Shown here one piece after another: positions 12,301 through 25,085 of a DNA stretch of 64,000 nucleotides (position 1 is its first letter; each line of letters starts with the position of its first letter). The stretch is taken from positions 124,001-188,000 of the forward strand of contig JALMLS010000017.1 in assembly GCA_038496445.1 (NCBI GenBank). Reading direction: 5' to 3'. The translations under genes were made by a program, and so were the position numbers. This DNA is from Trichosphaerium sp. ATCC 40318 (Eukaryota; Discosea; Flabellinia; Trichosidae). The notes beneath the pieces were generated by a model. That model was not told where the DNA came from. It did not search any database and worked only from the letters and a program-made list of their open reading frames with translations.

Positions 12301-14706
12301 GGTATGCCAGTAGATAAACCGAACACTGCTCGTATCTCTGAAGAACCATCCAACTTTTCGAAAATGGTAAAACCAAGCAACAACCAAACATCAAGCTATG
12401 GTACTCCACAATCGTCATATGGATCACCTAAGACGAGAGAAGTATCGAATCCAGAGCCAAAAACTTCATCAAAACCTTCTGGACGGTCAATTGGATCTGT
12501 TCTACCTGCGTTAGGATCCAGTATCAAACCCAAGGCTTCCAAGTCTGGCTTCAAAATGCCTGATCCTGTACGTTACGCCAACTTCTTCGATTTTATAGAT
12601 CCTAACATTTTACTCACAGAGCAATCCTCCTAAAGAAGGTGAGATGATAAATATGTTGGCTGACGCCATGGATATCTTAAAGAAGAAGCCAAACACCTCC
12701 GACAAGGCGGAATGTGATGTACGGTTTTTTCTTAAAACAAACAGCCAAGATTTCAATGAGAATAGTGTTAACAATGTTTGATAAGGATATTAATGAGATG
12801 ATGGATAAAGTAAAGGACCTCGCTGAGAATGTATCCAAGTTGACTTCAGTACCATTTAAAGATATCGTACAACTTGATGAAGATGGTCTTCGCAAGTTTA
12901 TCGCAAACCTAATCCTTGCAATCGTATGTAACGACCTTCTTAATTTTTTCTCGATGTCTCAATCTAAATACACTTCTAGATTTTGTTTTTGGAACTCGTT
13001 AAAGACAACATGCCGTTTATCATGGATGACAATATTCGTATAGAGATACGAAATGAGTGTCAGACATTAGTTGGGAAATGTATCTTACTATTGAAGCTCT
13101 TTATGAAACTGAGGTAAAACAGAACTTTCTCAATGCAGTTTAGACTAAAATGAGGTTCTAACACTTCACATAGCCCACTAAGTCCAACTGAGCGTCTGAA
13201 GCATGCAGACGAATTCGATAAAATCCTAATGGGTAACTTTAAAAAAACGTTTTTAGTGTCATCCCTTTGTACTTACTTCAATTAGGTATCAACTACAGTA
13301 TCGTTGTTATTTGTGAGATGATGCAAACATACATTGTGAAACTTATATACTTGTACAAACTCGTTCCAGGATTCAATGCAAATGGAGATCCATACGAACT
13401 TGTTCGTATACTGATACAAAAGATGAAGTCCCAAATGCAATCAAAATCATCCAAAGAGCAGCTAAAGAAATTCTGTGATCCACATCCTCACCCTGTGGAC
13501 TACCAAATAGGTACATAAACCCAACCTCTACGTCCATAAATCTCACGTGAGTTTTTTTTAAATTATAGCTGTTGATACACTTGTCTTTTTGATGAAGAAA
13601 GTCATTATGGTTATTCAAAAACCTGGTAATTTCGACTACATAACATTCCTCAGTGAGTTGGCAGTGTTCTTTAGATACATCAAGGTAGTACTATACACTT
13701 TATTTGTTACAGAAGAGAAGCGAAAGGTTTGTAACTTGTGGTTCCTTTTCATACAAAAGCTAACAGTATTTCATCTTCAGGAGCCTCTAGATATTGCACT
13801 AAGAGCAGTTGATGCTGGTGGAAGCTATGTTCTACATCTTATCCGCAACAACTCAAGTAGTGCACAAAAATCAATCCGACAATTTGCTTCGTACATCCAA
13901 CAGCTTAATAAATTTCTTGGAGAACTCAATGTATCCAAGAGCAAATTATATCTTCAAGGTAACACCACACGTGACCAACCTTCCAATAATTATTAACATT
14001 CACTTATAGCACCACCTTCCATGCGTCTTGGTTCAAGTACATTGATAAGCGTAACAAGTAAAGACTTAGAAGGAAAACCAGTACCTCTTGACATTTCACT
14101 GCTAAAGTGTCGCATCACAGATCCATCGTATGTTTTTCTGGTTTCCTCCTTTCAACGCTTAAGTTATTTTTAGAGGGAATACAGATGTTGTAAAAGCCAA
14201 AGACGTTGGCAACTCAAAATACAGTTTTGATTTTAATCCAAAGACACATGGTACTTATACTTATAATGTATTCATGCACGATAAGCCAGTGTACAAAGAT
14301 ATCAAACTGAACGTTGGTTTACGTACGTCCAAAATCCACAAACTAAAGTCTGACTCTTTTCTTAGCACCATGTGCCAAGTTTTGCACAGCAACGTACCCT
14401 TCCTCAGTGAGCGTTGGTGGTCTTGTAGAGATAGTTATCCAAGCCAAAGATAAAGACGATAACATCATTAAGAGTGGAGGTGATCCATTCAAGGTACAAA
14501 GAAAAAATAGACTAATCTTCTTCGTGCTGACATTGTTTCAAAAGGTTTCGGGTCGTGGCGCTTTTGAGAACTTGAGGCAACGTGACAACTCCAATGGCAC
14601 TTATACTATAAAGTTTACAGCTCCACAAGCTGGTACATACGAAGTATATATCAAAAAAGACGGAGAAGAAGTAAAAGGATCTCCAGCTATCATTACAGCG
14701 TCATAA
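2223..14706 (+). CDS. Giant filamin-like protein with CH domains and two degenerate SERAC1-like hydrolase domains
   Basis: A single reading frame can be followed through some 40 exons with matching intron phases. Order: two calponin-homology domains (2223-3300), filamin repeat 1 (3301-3690), a PB1-like segment (about 3725-4010), two alpha/beta-hydrolase domains (about 4080-6000), about 12 filamin repeats (6071-12300), a Ser/Pro-rich and helical region (12300-14010), and two last filamin repeats (14030-14706, ending GSPAIITAS). Filamins are F-actin cross-linkers; the CH pair is the actin-binding domain. The hydrolase elbows read VHGLGG and GHGIGG instead of GHSxGG, so both probably lack activity and may act as binding modules. 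Three hydrolase-segment introns use GC donors (4504, 4714 and 5015 areas). Start at 2223 because MASKDRDHWIAIQKRTFTAW matches the usual filamin N-terminus. It could be two genes, but the phases argue for one. Confidence 0.82.
3725..4012 (+). other. PB1-like/ubiquitin-fold segment in the filamin gene
   Basis: Between filamin repeat 1 and the first hydrolase domain the protein reads SLRVRHWKTFRVHYIPFSDG, then MSFGDFWSSL, SVHFTKEGKRMRINDDTNLK and AAS. A basic first strand and a final 'F..EGKRMRI.DDTNLKAA' box resemble PB1 domains, which end in a 'DEDGD.v.I.sD.dL..A' box. If correct it is a dimerisation or adaptor module. The homology rests on pattern only. Confidence 0.4.
4080..4925 (+). other. 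First SERAC1/DUF676-like alpha/beta-hydrolase domain, no nucleophile Ser
   Basis: Visible landmarks are the oxyanion strand YHVIFMHGLEPHRSTWVSPE, GVFWSGKWLGADL plus LSFRYNA (SERAC1-type 'W..WL..DL....ri...gY'), IEIQ-type helix, KPIVFCVHGLGGILLKWLLY, and the next strand GVVFFSCPWR. In active family members the elbow is GHSMGG; here it is VHGLGG, so Ser is replaced by Leu. Introns at 4504 and 4729 use GC donors (GCAAGC, GCACGT), needed to keep the frame. Confidence 0.72.
4970..6060 (+). other. Second SERAC1/DUF676-like hydrolase domain, no nucleophile Ser
   Basis: Landmarks are FVFVPGLCRDVNGVWG, VWRYDCDWKLL, SKRPVVLLGHGIGGLPLRHL, RAVFFGCPHRAGGIDWGAVL and SFDRLSLPTLNFIPAQAES. The elbow GHGIGG has Gly where active members have Ser. 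The strand after the elbow (FFGCPHRAG) matches the 'vFysvPHhGs' block of SERAC1 proteins. A 29-nt intron (5207-5235) and a 31-nt intron (5328-5358) are needed to keep the frame; alternatively there are small indels there. Confidence 0.7.
6786..12300 (+). repeat. Four copies of a three-repeat filamin supermodule
   Basis: Filamin (immunoglobulin-like) repeats here come in sets of three distinct subtypes. Subtype 1 begins 'HPGQFvL.D..G.P' and ends 'GVYgVkFnP..pGeY'. Subtype 2 begins 'W.RGD'. Subtype 3 begins '(s)GPG' or '.SS.KSG' and holds 'DNGDGTYdvsf.P'. The sets span about 6786-8080 (most divergent), 8400-9590, 9650-10840 and 11250-12300. Low-complexity KPK/PxxS linkers interrupt at 8130-8370 and 10883-11210. 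The pattern indicates duplication of a three-domain block rather than of single repeats. Confidence 0.7.
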
Positions 14707-14745
14707 AAATTTGGAAGAGTTTTACCTTCCTTGATAAAGAAAAAA

Positions 14746-14751
14746 AATAAA
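14746..14751 (+). terminator. Polyadenylation signal of the filamin gene
   Basis: AATAAA lies 40 bp after the TAA stop within an A-rich tract, the usual place for a eukaryotic poly(A) signal. Confidence 0.5.
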
Positions 14752-14808
14752 GTTTATAAATTTGAGTGAAGTTGGTTTATTGACACGTGGTTGAGATAGT
14801 GACAAGGA

Positions 14809-15214
14809 TCATACGGTGTGCATGGCCCTATGTTTGAGCACAAGTGTAGCAAATTTATCTGTACTGGATAATGGCATGCTTGCCCCGTTGTAGAAACCTC
14901 CAAAGAACTTAAGTGTACAGTCTGAAGGACTGAATTTGGCTTGTTGGGAAACAATTGCGCTGTTTAAAGCGGAAATGCTTAGTGACGTTCCATTTGAGCA
15001 AGTGATATTATTTCCCTTGGATACAATGAGTATACAGTGGACTCGCAAGTAGGAAGTGATTTTCAGTCGTAATTATGTAAAACTAGCGCACGTTAACGTC
15101 AAATACGCCAGCAGCTTGTTCTTGGTTGCCTGCACTGGTTGCTACGCGAACAACAAGCTTTGTTGCTGATTTGGATCCAGATTGGTTAGTTGAGAGGTTT
15201 ATCTTGTACTCCAT
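14809..15214 (-). CDS. Hypothetical small protein
   Basis: From the ATG at 15214 the reverse strand reads MEYKINLSTNQSGSKSATKL, VVRVATSAGNQEQAAGVFDV, and then, after a probable intron near 15087-15045, VHCILIVSKGNNITCSNGTS, continuing to KFATLVLKHRAMHTV and a stop at 14809. The exact splice junction could not be fixed: donor GTGCGC and acceptor GCGAG leave a phase mismatch. About 120 residues, no signal peptide, no family recognised. It is divergent from the gene starting at 15299, with 84 bp between the starts. Confidence 0.45.
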
Positions 15215-15298
15215 TATCACTGCAACTGTGTAAATGTATTTGGACTGTACCTTAATGTCGCAATTACATTTGGCATTAAGTTGGCACTTGACAATGGC

Positions 15299-17474
15299 AT
15301 GGCCTACGGAAAGCTACTCGCTCGTACGCTAGTTTAGAAATGAATGTAATGCCAAATAATTGTTACATTAGCCAAAGGAGCGACAAGGTATCCCAGACAT
15401 CACTGGAACAGCTCTGATAACCAACGTGAGTTTTTTGATTCAGTGGTCGCGCCAAAATTGCGCGTTCAAGCATTTGACGATTGGTACGGCGTAAAATGTG
15501 AGCGAGTAAGCGATGTAGGAGGTTCTGGCATCCTTTCAAAGTATGTTGACATAAACTGTAATTTTCCGTCCCTCACTCCAAACAGATACGGCTATTCCGT
15601 TTCAAAGACTCTGAGCGCCTTATATCCAGATCACTCAATTGGTATGTACATTTGACACTTGCAAACCTAATAGAGCCATAGAACCATCTAACTTTAAGTA
15701 CGACACACGTTAACCTGTATACTTTGTTTACATAAATGAAAGCACATCGCCAAGGGGATACTGGTCGAATTTGCAAAATCAGGTCAAAAAACTTGAAGAC
15801 CTGGCTTGTCAATTACGTGTTCTGACATTTGATGGTTGGTACAACATAACTAAAGAACAAACAATTCTGTACGATGCCGGATACGTTATTTCAAAGTAAG
15901 AGAACCACACATTACAAAAAAATTAACTGACAATCATTTTCACCTTAGACATGGAAGTTCTTTGTCTAAGACGCTTATGGAAGTCTACCCTCATTACAAA
16001 TGGATCATATATGAGTTCAAGTAACGTACTATTAAATCCAAACCCATTATTCACGCCGTTCAAGACAATTGCCACGACACTTTTGGAAAGAAGAAAAAAA
16101 TGTTCTTGGATTTATTGAATATCTAGCTGGTTCTTTAAATATTACCCATACCAATGATTGGTAAAATGAGACAGTGTGGTAACACGTGAGTACTAAACAG
16201 AGTATTAGGTATAATGTCACAACTCAAAAAATAAAAGAAAACAAAGGAAGCAGCCTGCTCCCTTTGTGGCCAAAAATCTTATCAAAAGCTTATCCAGATG
16301 TCAAATGGAACTGGAAGCGATTCTCCAACCCAATAAAAGAGGTACATTCGGCAACGCATATAGGTTTGTTACTAAAGAAATAGACTAAGGTACCAACCAG
16401 CAAACAAGCTGTTAAAAGCTATGTTGCGTCTCCAGAGTCAAAGAAGTTTTTGAATAAGGTCGGCAAAACACTAGATGTGAAAGTGCTGTATGACTGGTAT
16501 AATGTATCTGCAGCCAGTATAGAGCGATATGGAGGATGGAACATACTAAAGAGGTAGCTAGCAAATGATCGAAACAGTAGTCATTAAGTTTTTGTCAGTT
16601 ACGACTTTTCTGTTTGTGAAGCGATAAAAACAAACTTTCCAGAGTATCAATGGGTAGATTGGAACTTCAAGTAAGTTAAAAAAAGCACCTGTATGCCATC
16701 ACTCATTTCGAAAAAAAATAGGAAACCCAGTGGATTTTGGAATGATCCTGCAAATCACGAGCAATTTTTAGGATATGTAGGTGAATTACTTGGTATCAAA
16801 GTTAAAGAAGACTGGCACCGCGTATCAGACAAGGAGTTGAGGTTACATGGTGGCGCTAGTACCTTGAGAAAGTAAGACTGGTAATATTTTTAATTTCTAA
16901 CAAAACAAGGTATGGCAGCTTGAAGGGTGCCCTTGAACTTACGTATCCATCTCACGCTTTGCAAACCAAGTACTAAAGCTTTAATGCATGTTAAACTAAA
17001 CTATAGTTTAGCGTCATACCACAAGTCAGACATACAAGGCGAAGACGTAAAAACGAAAGAAAGACAATTGTAAATAAAAAACATCAAGGATACTGGAAAT
17101 CAGAGGAATCTTTTGAGTATGTCAAAAAGCTTCTTCAAATCAAAGAACTAAGTGATTGGTGCGTAAACGAATATTGCGTAACACATAGACAACTGACACG
17201 TAGACCGGCTTTTTAGGCATCGTGTATCTCAAGACCAACTTGTAGAACTTGGTGCAGGTGGTTTAGTAAATTATTGGCCTTCTATCCTTCGTTTATGGTA
17301 TCCCGACGTTAACTGGGACTTTCAAGCTTTCACCAGAAAGGATAAACGCGCACAGCAAAGGTAAAAACTAAAAACATTTCATAACGACCTTCACTCCAAC
17401 AAAGAGTCTTCTAATTATGTCATTAATATAGAGTATTATCAGACAGCACACAGAACTTGTTTCCAGACAAATAG
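15299..17474 (+). CDS. Six-repeat 'DWY...YP..W..F' protein
   Basis: The protein is built of six repeats of about 70 residues. Each runs: aromatic W (RGYWSN, RHFWKE, SGFWND, HQGYWKS), a helix with 'L..LA..L.I', an invariant 'DWY.V' or 'DWHRVS', 'GG..IL..YG.SL...L', then 'YP...W....F' (YPHYKWIIYEF, YPDVKWNWKRF, YPDVNWDFQAF). Exons mostly match half repeats, and splice sites often fall in the same place (after 'SK', 'KR' or 'RK'). A 16-nt microexon at 15682-15697 is needed to give YPDHSIEPSNF the repeat spacing. I have seen this repeat type in protist and fungal hypothetical proteins but know no function. The start 15299 is the first ATG in the frame that joins exon 2. Stop TAG at 17472. Confidence 0.75.
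15682..15697 (+). other. 16-nt microexon in the DWY/YP-repeat gene
   Basis: Flanked by a 40-nt intron (GTATGT...CATAG) and a 45-nt intron (GTACGA...GAAAG). It supplies EPSNF, which restores both the reading frame and the 11-residue 'YP...x....F' spacing seen in the other repeats. Confidence 0.6.
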
Positions 17475-17565
17475 CGGGTATGTAAAATGTAAAATAAAAT
17501 AAACAAGTTTTTGAAAAAGAAATTTAAATTATTATTGTTGTAATTCAAAGTCGCTTTGGTTGGAT

Positions 17566-18212
17566 TCAATCATGGGTAGCTAGTCTTGCAAACGCAACGT
17601 AACCTGCCAAGAATGTAGCTTCAGCCTAGTAGTAACTTAGAATGGGCGTACAAGTGAAGAAATGATAGTTTTTTGTCTTACCTTTGGCTCTTTGTAAAAC
17701 CATGCGACGTTGTCTTTTTTGTTACCTTCTACATCTACGTGATAATAACTTGCGAAACCTTTCCATGGACATGTTGTGTGTTTGGATGAGAGTTTCATGT
17801 ATTCCATTTTAACGTCCTTAGGCGGGAAGTATGCATTACCTACGCGACGTTAGCACGTAGTATTGTTTGCAACGTGTCAGTTACCCTCAACCATCAAACA
17901 TTCGCTACTCTTTGCGATAACAGTGCCTTCCCATTTCGCTTCACAGTTAACTACCGCGCTAACATGCCTATTGAGCGCCTTTTTGGTAACCTTTTTAGGT
18001 TTTTGTTGCTTTACAGTCTTAGTTTCCCCGACAGTCCTTACATCATCCTCGCCGGCATCGTCAGACCCAGAAAACACGCCAGAAAAGTACAAAATGAGGA
18101 AAACCTATCAAAATTAGCTTACAAATTGACAAATTAAATCAAAACGTACCCCAAGTGCAACACCTGCGAACCGCCACACATTTTTGTAGCTCGAGCCACG
18201 TCTACCACGCAT
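17566..18212 (-). CDS. Membrane-anchored DUF427 protein
   Basis: The DUF427 fold is recognisable by its motifs: NCEAKWEGTVIAKSSECLMV, EGN-NAYFPPKDVKMEYMKL, SSKTTCPWKGFASYYHVDVE, DNVAWFYKEPK and FLAGYVAFARL. The family is widespread in bacteria and fungi, and its biochemical role is unknown. Here the domain is preceded by a positively charged N-terminus (MRGRRGSSYKNVW) and one hydrophobic helix (RFAGVALGVFLILYFSGVF), then an acidic and lysine-rich linker. That makes a signal-anchored membrane protein, unusual for this family. Start ATG at 18210-18212; stop TGA at 17566-17568. Introns at the ALG|VFL, EGN|NAY and EPK|AEA junctions. It lies next to the SH3b gene in the same direction. Confidence 0.82.
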
Positions 18213-18371
18213 TTTTTTGAACAGTCTGACAATTTCTAAATAAGCAAGTACGTTCCTTAACAGAATTACTTTATTACGCTTTGACATTATATATTTACAT
18301 TTGAGTCGTGTCTAGAGACACGCTAACTTCATAGAGGGCAACTATGAAAGATAAAAATACTGAAAGACACA

Positions 18372-19157
18372 TCAGTATTTGGTATAGCCTCTCCCAACTT
18401 GCTGGACATTTGCAACGTTGTTGGGGTTTATAGGTGCAAGGATTCGGCCTGGTTGCTGTTGAATCCATTGGAGGCCATTGGCAACTGTTTGCTGGAAGCA
18501 ATTACTAGTCCCATCCAACTAAACGATAATAAGAACAATTGTACAATAATAATAACCACGTACTTTTACAGAGGTGACTGGTTCCAAATAAACTTCGTCC
18601 GTGAGGCTGGAAAACGTAACAGACCAACCGTGATCGTGACGTATCCAAGCGCCTTTCATTTCTAAAGCACGTATTGACGCACCAGGCTGTAGGGTACCTT
18701 AAAAAGGTAAGTGCACAAAATCCAACCGGTTTTTTTGAGATTTTACCTATTTTTTTGCTCTTTGTGGTTGGTTGCCTTCTGATTAGTAGTTTATTGCATG
18801 TTACGCGCCACAGCTTCATTGGGTAGTCTACGGGGACCATGTATTGGGTTTTCTGGCTACTCATGCGTGACCACCCTTCAGAGTGCTCAATCCACTCACC
18901 ACGCTGGTTTTTTTGAACAATACACACGCCACTATTTGTGCGTTAACAGTTATTTTAAAAATCCCGCCACAAGAATTTTAAACGCCGTCACACGTACTGT
19001 GAGAGAGTGCCAACCTTTGAATTTCCACTTTTCGGCTTTTTCCTGATAGTTGCCCCTTTAAAGTTTATTACTACCCATACTGTCCCTATGAGGTAAATAA
19101 GAACGTATAATACAATTTTAACCAACCTTCAGTTCTTTGTGGTACTGTGGTTGTCAT
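18372..19157 (-). CDS. Tandem SH3b-like repeat protein
   Basis: Start ATG at 19155-19157 (MTTTVPQRTE). Two clear bacterial-type SH3 (SH3b) units follow. The first is VWVVINFKGATIRKKPKSGN, SKVGTLSHGVCIVQKNQRGE, WIEHSEGWSR. The second is LWRVTCNKLLIRRQPTTKSK, KIGTLQPGASIRALEMKGAW, IRHDHGWSVT. Each has the SH3b signature 'W.V....l.iR..P...Sk.iGtl..G......k.g.Wi.h..GW'. A tail LDGTSNCFQQ then QQQPGRILAPINPNNVANV ends at the TGA at 18372. No signal peptide or membrane helix. SH3b units usually bind peptides or glycans; the target is unknown here. Introns GTACGT-type joined in frame. A third unit may be represented by the tail. Confidence 0.72.
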
Positions 19158-22152
<2,995 letters not shown>

Positions 22153-22322
22153 TTTTTGTGAGCTTGTAAATACTCAATTTTCCCTCTTTTTGGAGGCATC
22201 TATCAAACGCGTTATTATTACACGCTTGTCCTGTTGTACATTAAAATACCATCTCTTCTATCTGAAATACTTCGTTTTTGTTCTGTATACTATAATGGAG
22301 ATTAGCTGGCGAACGCTCTATT

Positions 22323-24641
22323 GTGGAGAATAAAAAAAGCGAAATTTCTGTCGTACTTAGCAAGTATTTTCCCGCCCTTATTTTGATCACTACGCGCGCA
22401 ATGATTAGCGGAAATAATAGTGTCAAAGACTTATTGACGCACCCAGATATACTACGTTCTCATTTGAGCGCCTATGGGCCAAATGCACCTGAAATTAACG
22501 GTATTTGCCTCGAAGTCATGCAACACCTCATACTGAAACGGGGGATAACGTTCGAGTACCTCAGCGCGATTTCGGCTTATTGCGACAGTGTGACAACCCT
22601 TGATTTCTCTAACACTTCAATCAGCACTGACGCTATTTCAACGCTGTCAGGTACGCTCAAAATGCCGCAAAAGACTCTTAACATCCACAAGGAATAAAAA
22701 CAGTTGAACACCTACGTTTAACGGGCTGTAAATACCTAGAAGATCCTTGCATGGCTAGATTGAAAGGTATGACACTTTTAGATCACTTCTTTAATGTAGT
22801 TTAGAATTTCCATCATTAGAGTCTGTAGCTCTCAATAAATGCTCCAAACTTACACCTGCTGGATTATCTCGCCTATCAGGTATGTAATAGAAGAAAATTA
22901 GTATGTCAATGGCAGAAAAGTTGATTTCGCGTTTTTGTAGAGTCAATCCAACTGCGGTTTATAAATATCTCCGATACGCGTGCAGATGATAGTGTAATAT
23001 CATCTTTTGTAGCCTTAAACGGATTGGAAGGTCTCAAAACTTCTCGGACGTCAGTGTCAGCACAAGGTGTTTCATCATTAAAACAGTGCAAGAAACTATC
23101 AATACTACAACTCACAGGGTGTCGGAACGTTAATGATAAGATAATTGGTCCTCTACGTGATATGCCAGAACTACGTTCAGTTGACTTGGCTGGTACTAGA
23201 ATATCTCATTCAGGATTCCAAAGACTTCACGGTAAGAAACAAAAGTTTCACTTTCTTCAAAGAATTTTTTTTTCTTCGATTTTTTTTGAAGCAAGTTCGT
23301 CTTCTTACTCGATTTTCTTCGTTAGGAGTGTTAAGAAAAAATAAAAATATATCACGTGTCAAAGCTCAGGGACGTAGATTGATTATGGAGTATGCATCAT
23401 CTTCTCAAAGTAGTTGGCCATCACCTAAGGCTGATACAGATTGGGATCCTATTTTGAAACAATTGGTTCAACTTTTATCGAATCCAACGTTTAAAGAGCG
23501 TATGGAAAAACGTGATTCTTCTTCTCGATTATCATTCTCGTCTACAGCATTGACATCTACGCCGATTATATCAAGGTCTCCAAGTGATCGTAGGGTATCT
23601 AGTAGTAGTACTATATTCTCTGCTATTTCGCCTACTTCCTTTGGTGCTGGTCGTCTGTCACTTCCGTTTTCTGTTTGTGATTCTCGTAAATCATCTTTGT
23701 CTCATACTTTTGATATCTTTGATCAAGAAAGTAGAAGCTCTGCTCCTAGTGCTTTTGACTTTCCTAATGATGATGAGGACGTACTTGATGAATCCTTAAT
23801 GGACGTTGAGGAAAAAGACAAGGAAGAAGAAGCAGAGGAGAAGATTTTCGATGAACCTCAAAAAAGTCTTCAATTAAAGAATTCATCGTTTGATGATAAT
23901 ATGCTTGATGATGGTAGTGATGATGAGATTATTCTACTTGAAGAGCTGGCAAAAGCAAAAGGACCAGTGGACATCAATATGAGCGATGTATCAACTGATA
24001 GTTTGGACGTTAAATACGTCCAAGATACAAAACGGATTAGCTCTTTTTCTACGCCGAAAAACACCACTAGACCACCTTCATATACTCAAAAGTATACGTC
24101 ACCTACATTACGACCAGATTGCTCTCCATTCCGTGAGTTACCTGAACCATACACACTAAAGTTTCAAGGATGCAGTGTTGGTAAGTTTTGCTTAAATTCT
24201 GTTTTTTACTTTACAGTTTTCTTACTTTTTTCATAGCTAGTACGGATCCTTTCTTGAGACACTTGGATAGTCCTTTCAGGACAGTTTTAAAACCAAAAGT
24301 ACCAAAACCAAAGAAGCGTACAAAGAAGAAGCGTGAGTCCAAGAAAGGACAGATTACAAAGCTTAAAGGCGTCAGAAAAAGGCGACAACCATTACGTAAG
24401 TTTACCAACAAAGTTGGTTTTTTTATCGTTTTTTTTCTTTGTGTTCTTCTTTGGAGACTTACTCGTTTTGTTTGCAGGTTGTATTGCCTCAAGGATTATT
24501 AAGAAGTCTGTTGTTGAAGGTATTAAGTTGGGTGCAAAGGATTGTGGTGCTTTTGCTGATTATTGTAATGGTGGTGTAACAACTAAAATGTCTAAAGCAA
24601 AGATGCGAGTGTTACCACGGTGGCTTAAGAAATTATTGTAA
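22323..24641 (+). CDS. LRR protein with Ser-rich acidic middle and basic C-terminus
   Basis: After a leader (MENKKSEISVVLSKYF...) the N-terminal third is leucine-rich repeats of the AMN1/cysteine-containing type: VTTLDFSNTSISTDAISTLS, VEHLRLTGCKYLEDPCMARL, LESVALNKCSKLTPAGLSRL, LSILQLTGCRNVNDKIIGPL, LRSVDLAGTRISHSGFQRLH. Several introns fall exactly between repeats and are all phase 1. The middle (23400-24180) is Ser-rich and acidic (DVEEKDKEEEAEEKIFDEP), probably disordered. The last two exons are very basic (VPKPKKRTKKKRESKKGQ; KLKGVRKRRQPL), like a nuclear or nucleolar localisation signal. No F-box seen. Stop TAA 24639-24641, followed by AATAAA at 24655. Function unknown. Confidence 0.78.
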
Positions 24642-24654
24642 ATTACAAAAAAAA

Positions 24655-24660
24655 AATAAA
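24655..24660 (+). terminator. Polyadenylation signal
   Basis: AATAAA 14 bp after the stop codon of the basic-tailed LRR gene, in an A-rich run. Confidence 0.45.
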
Positions 24661-25085
24661 AGTTGTACTATATCTCCCATCTCCGTCCTTTCGATCACGA
24701 TTTTCCCCGTCTACTGTTGAGTTTAATAGTGCGTTGAAGGTCATGAGGAGAAGAAATAAATAAGAAAACATGAGACTCATGTTGGCGTTAAAGAAATGTA
24801 ATGGATAGTGTACATGACCGCCGTGGGTGTTGATAGTGACAGTTTGACTTTGTCACTGCCTGAGGTCAAAGTCCTAGAGTGCGAACTCCAAGTAGCAATT
24901 CCTAAACCTGTGATGGCAAAAAGCGCCTTTCGAAAGAAACTATACGAGTCAATAACAGTAACGAGTCCACACCTACTAATCACGTGTGATTAACCAGTGG
25001 TAACTGTTAGTATGCTCTCAAAACAAGGTCAGAACGGGCACTTGAAGAGTTTAGACCAGACTCAGCTATTAGACGTACCGAATTT
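24661..25085. other. 5' region of the LRR gene, possible additional exon
   Basis: An open stretch at 24808-24990 reads VDSDSLTLSLPEVKVLECEL and MAKSAFRKKLYESITVTSPH and ends at a CACGTGTGATT sequence that could be a donor. It may be a 5' exon of the downstream LRR gene or its degenerated F-box region, but no join restores a clean F-box. Confidence 0.3.
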
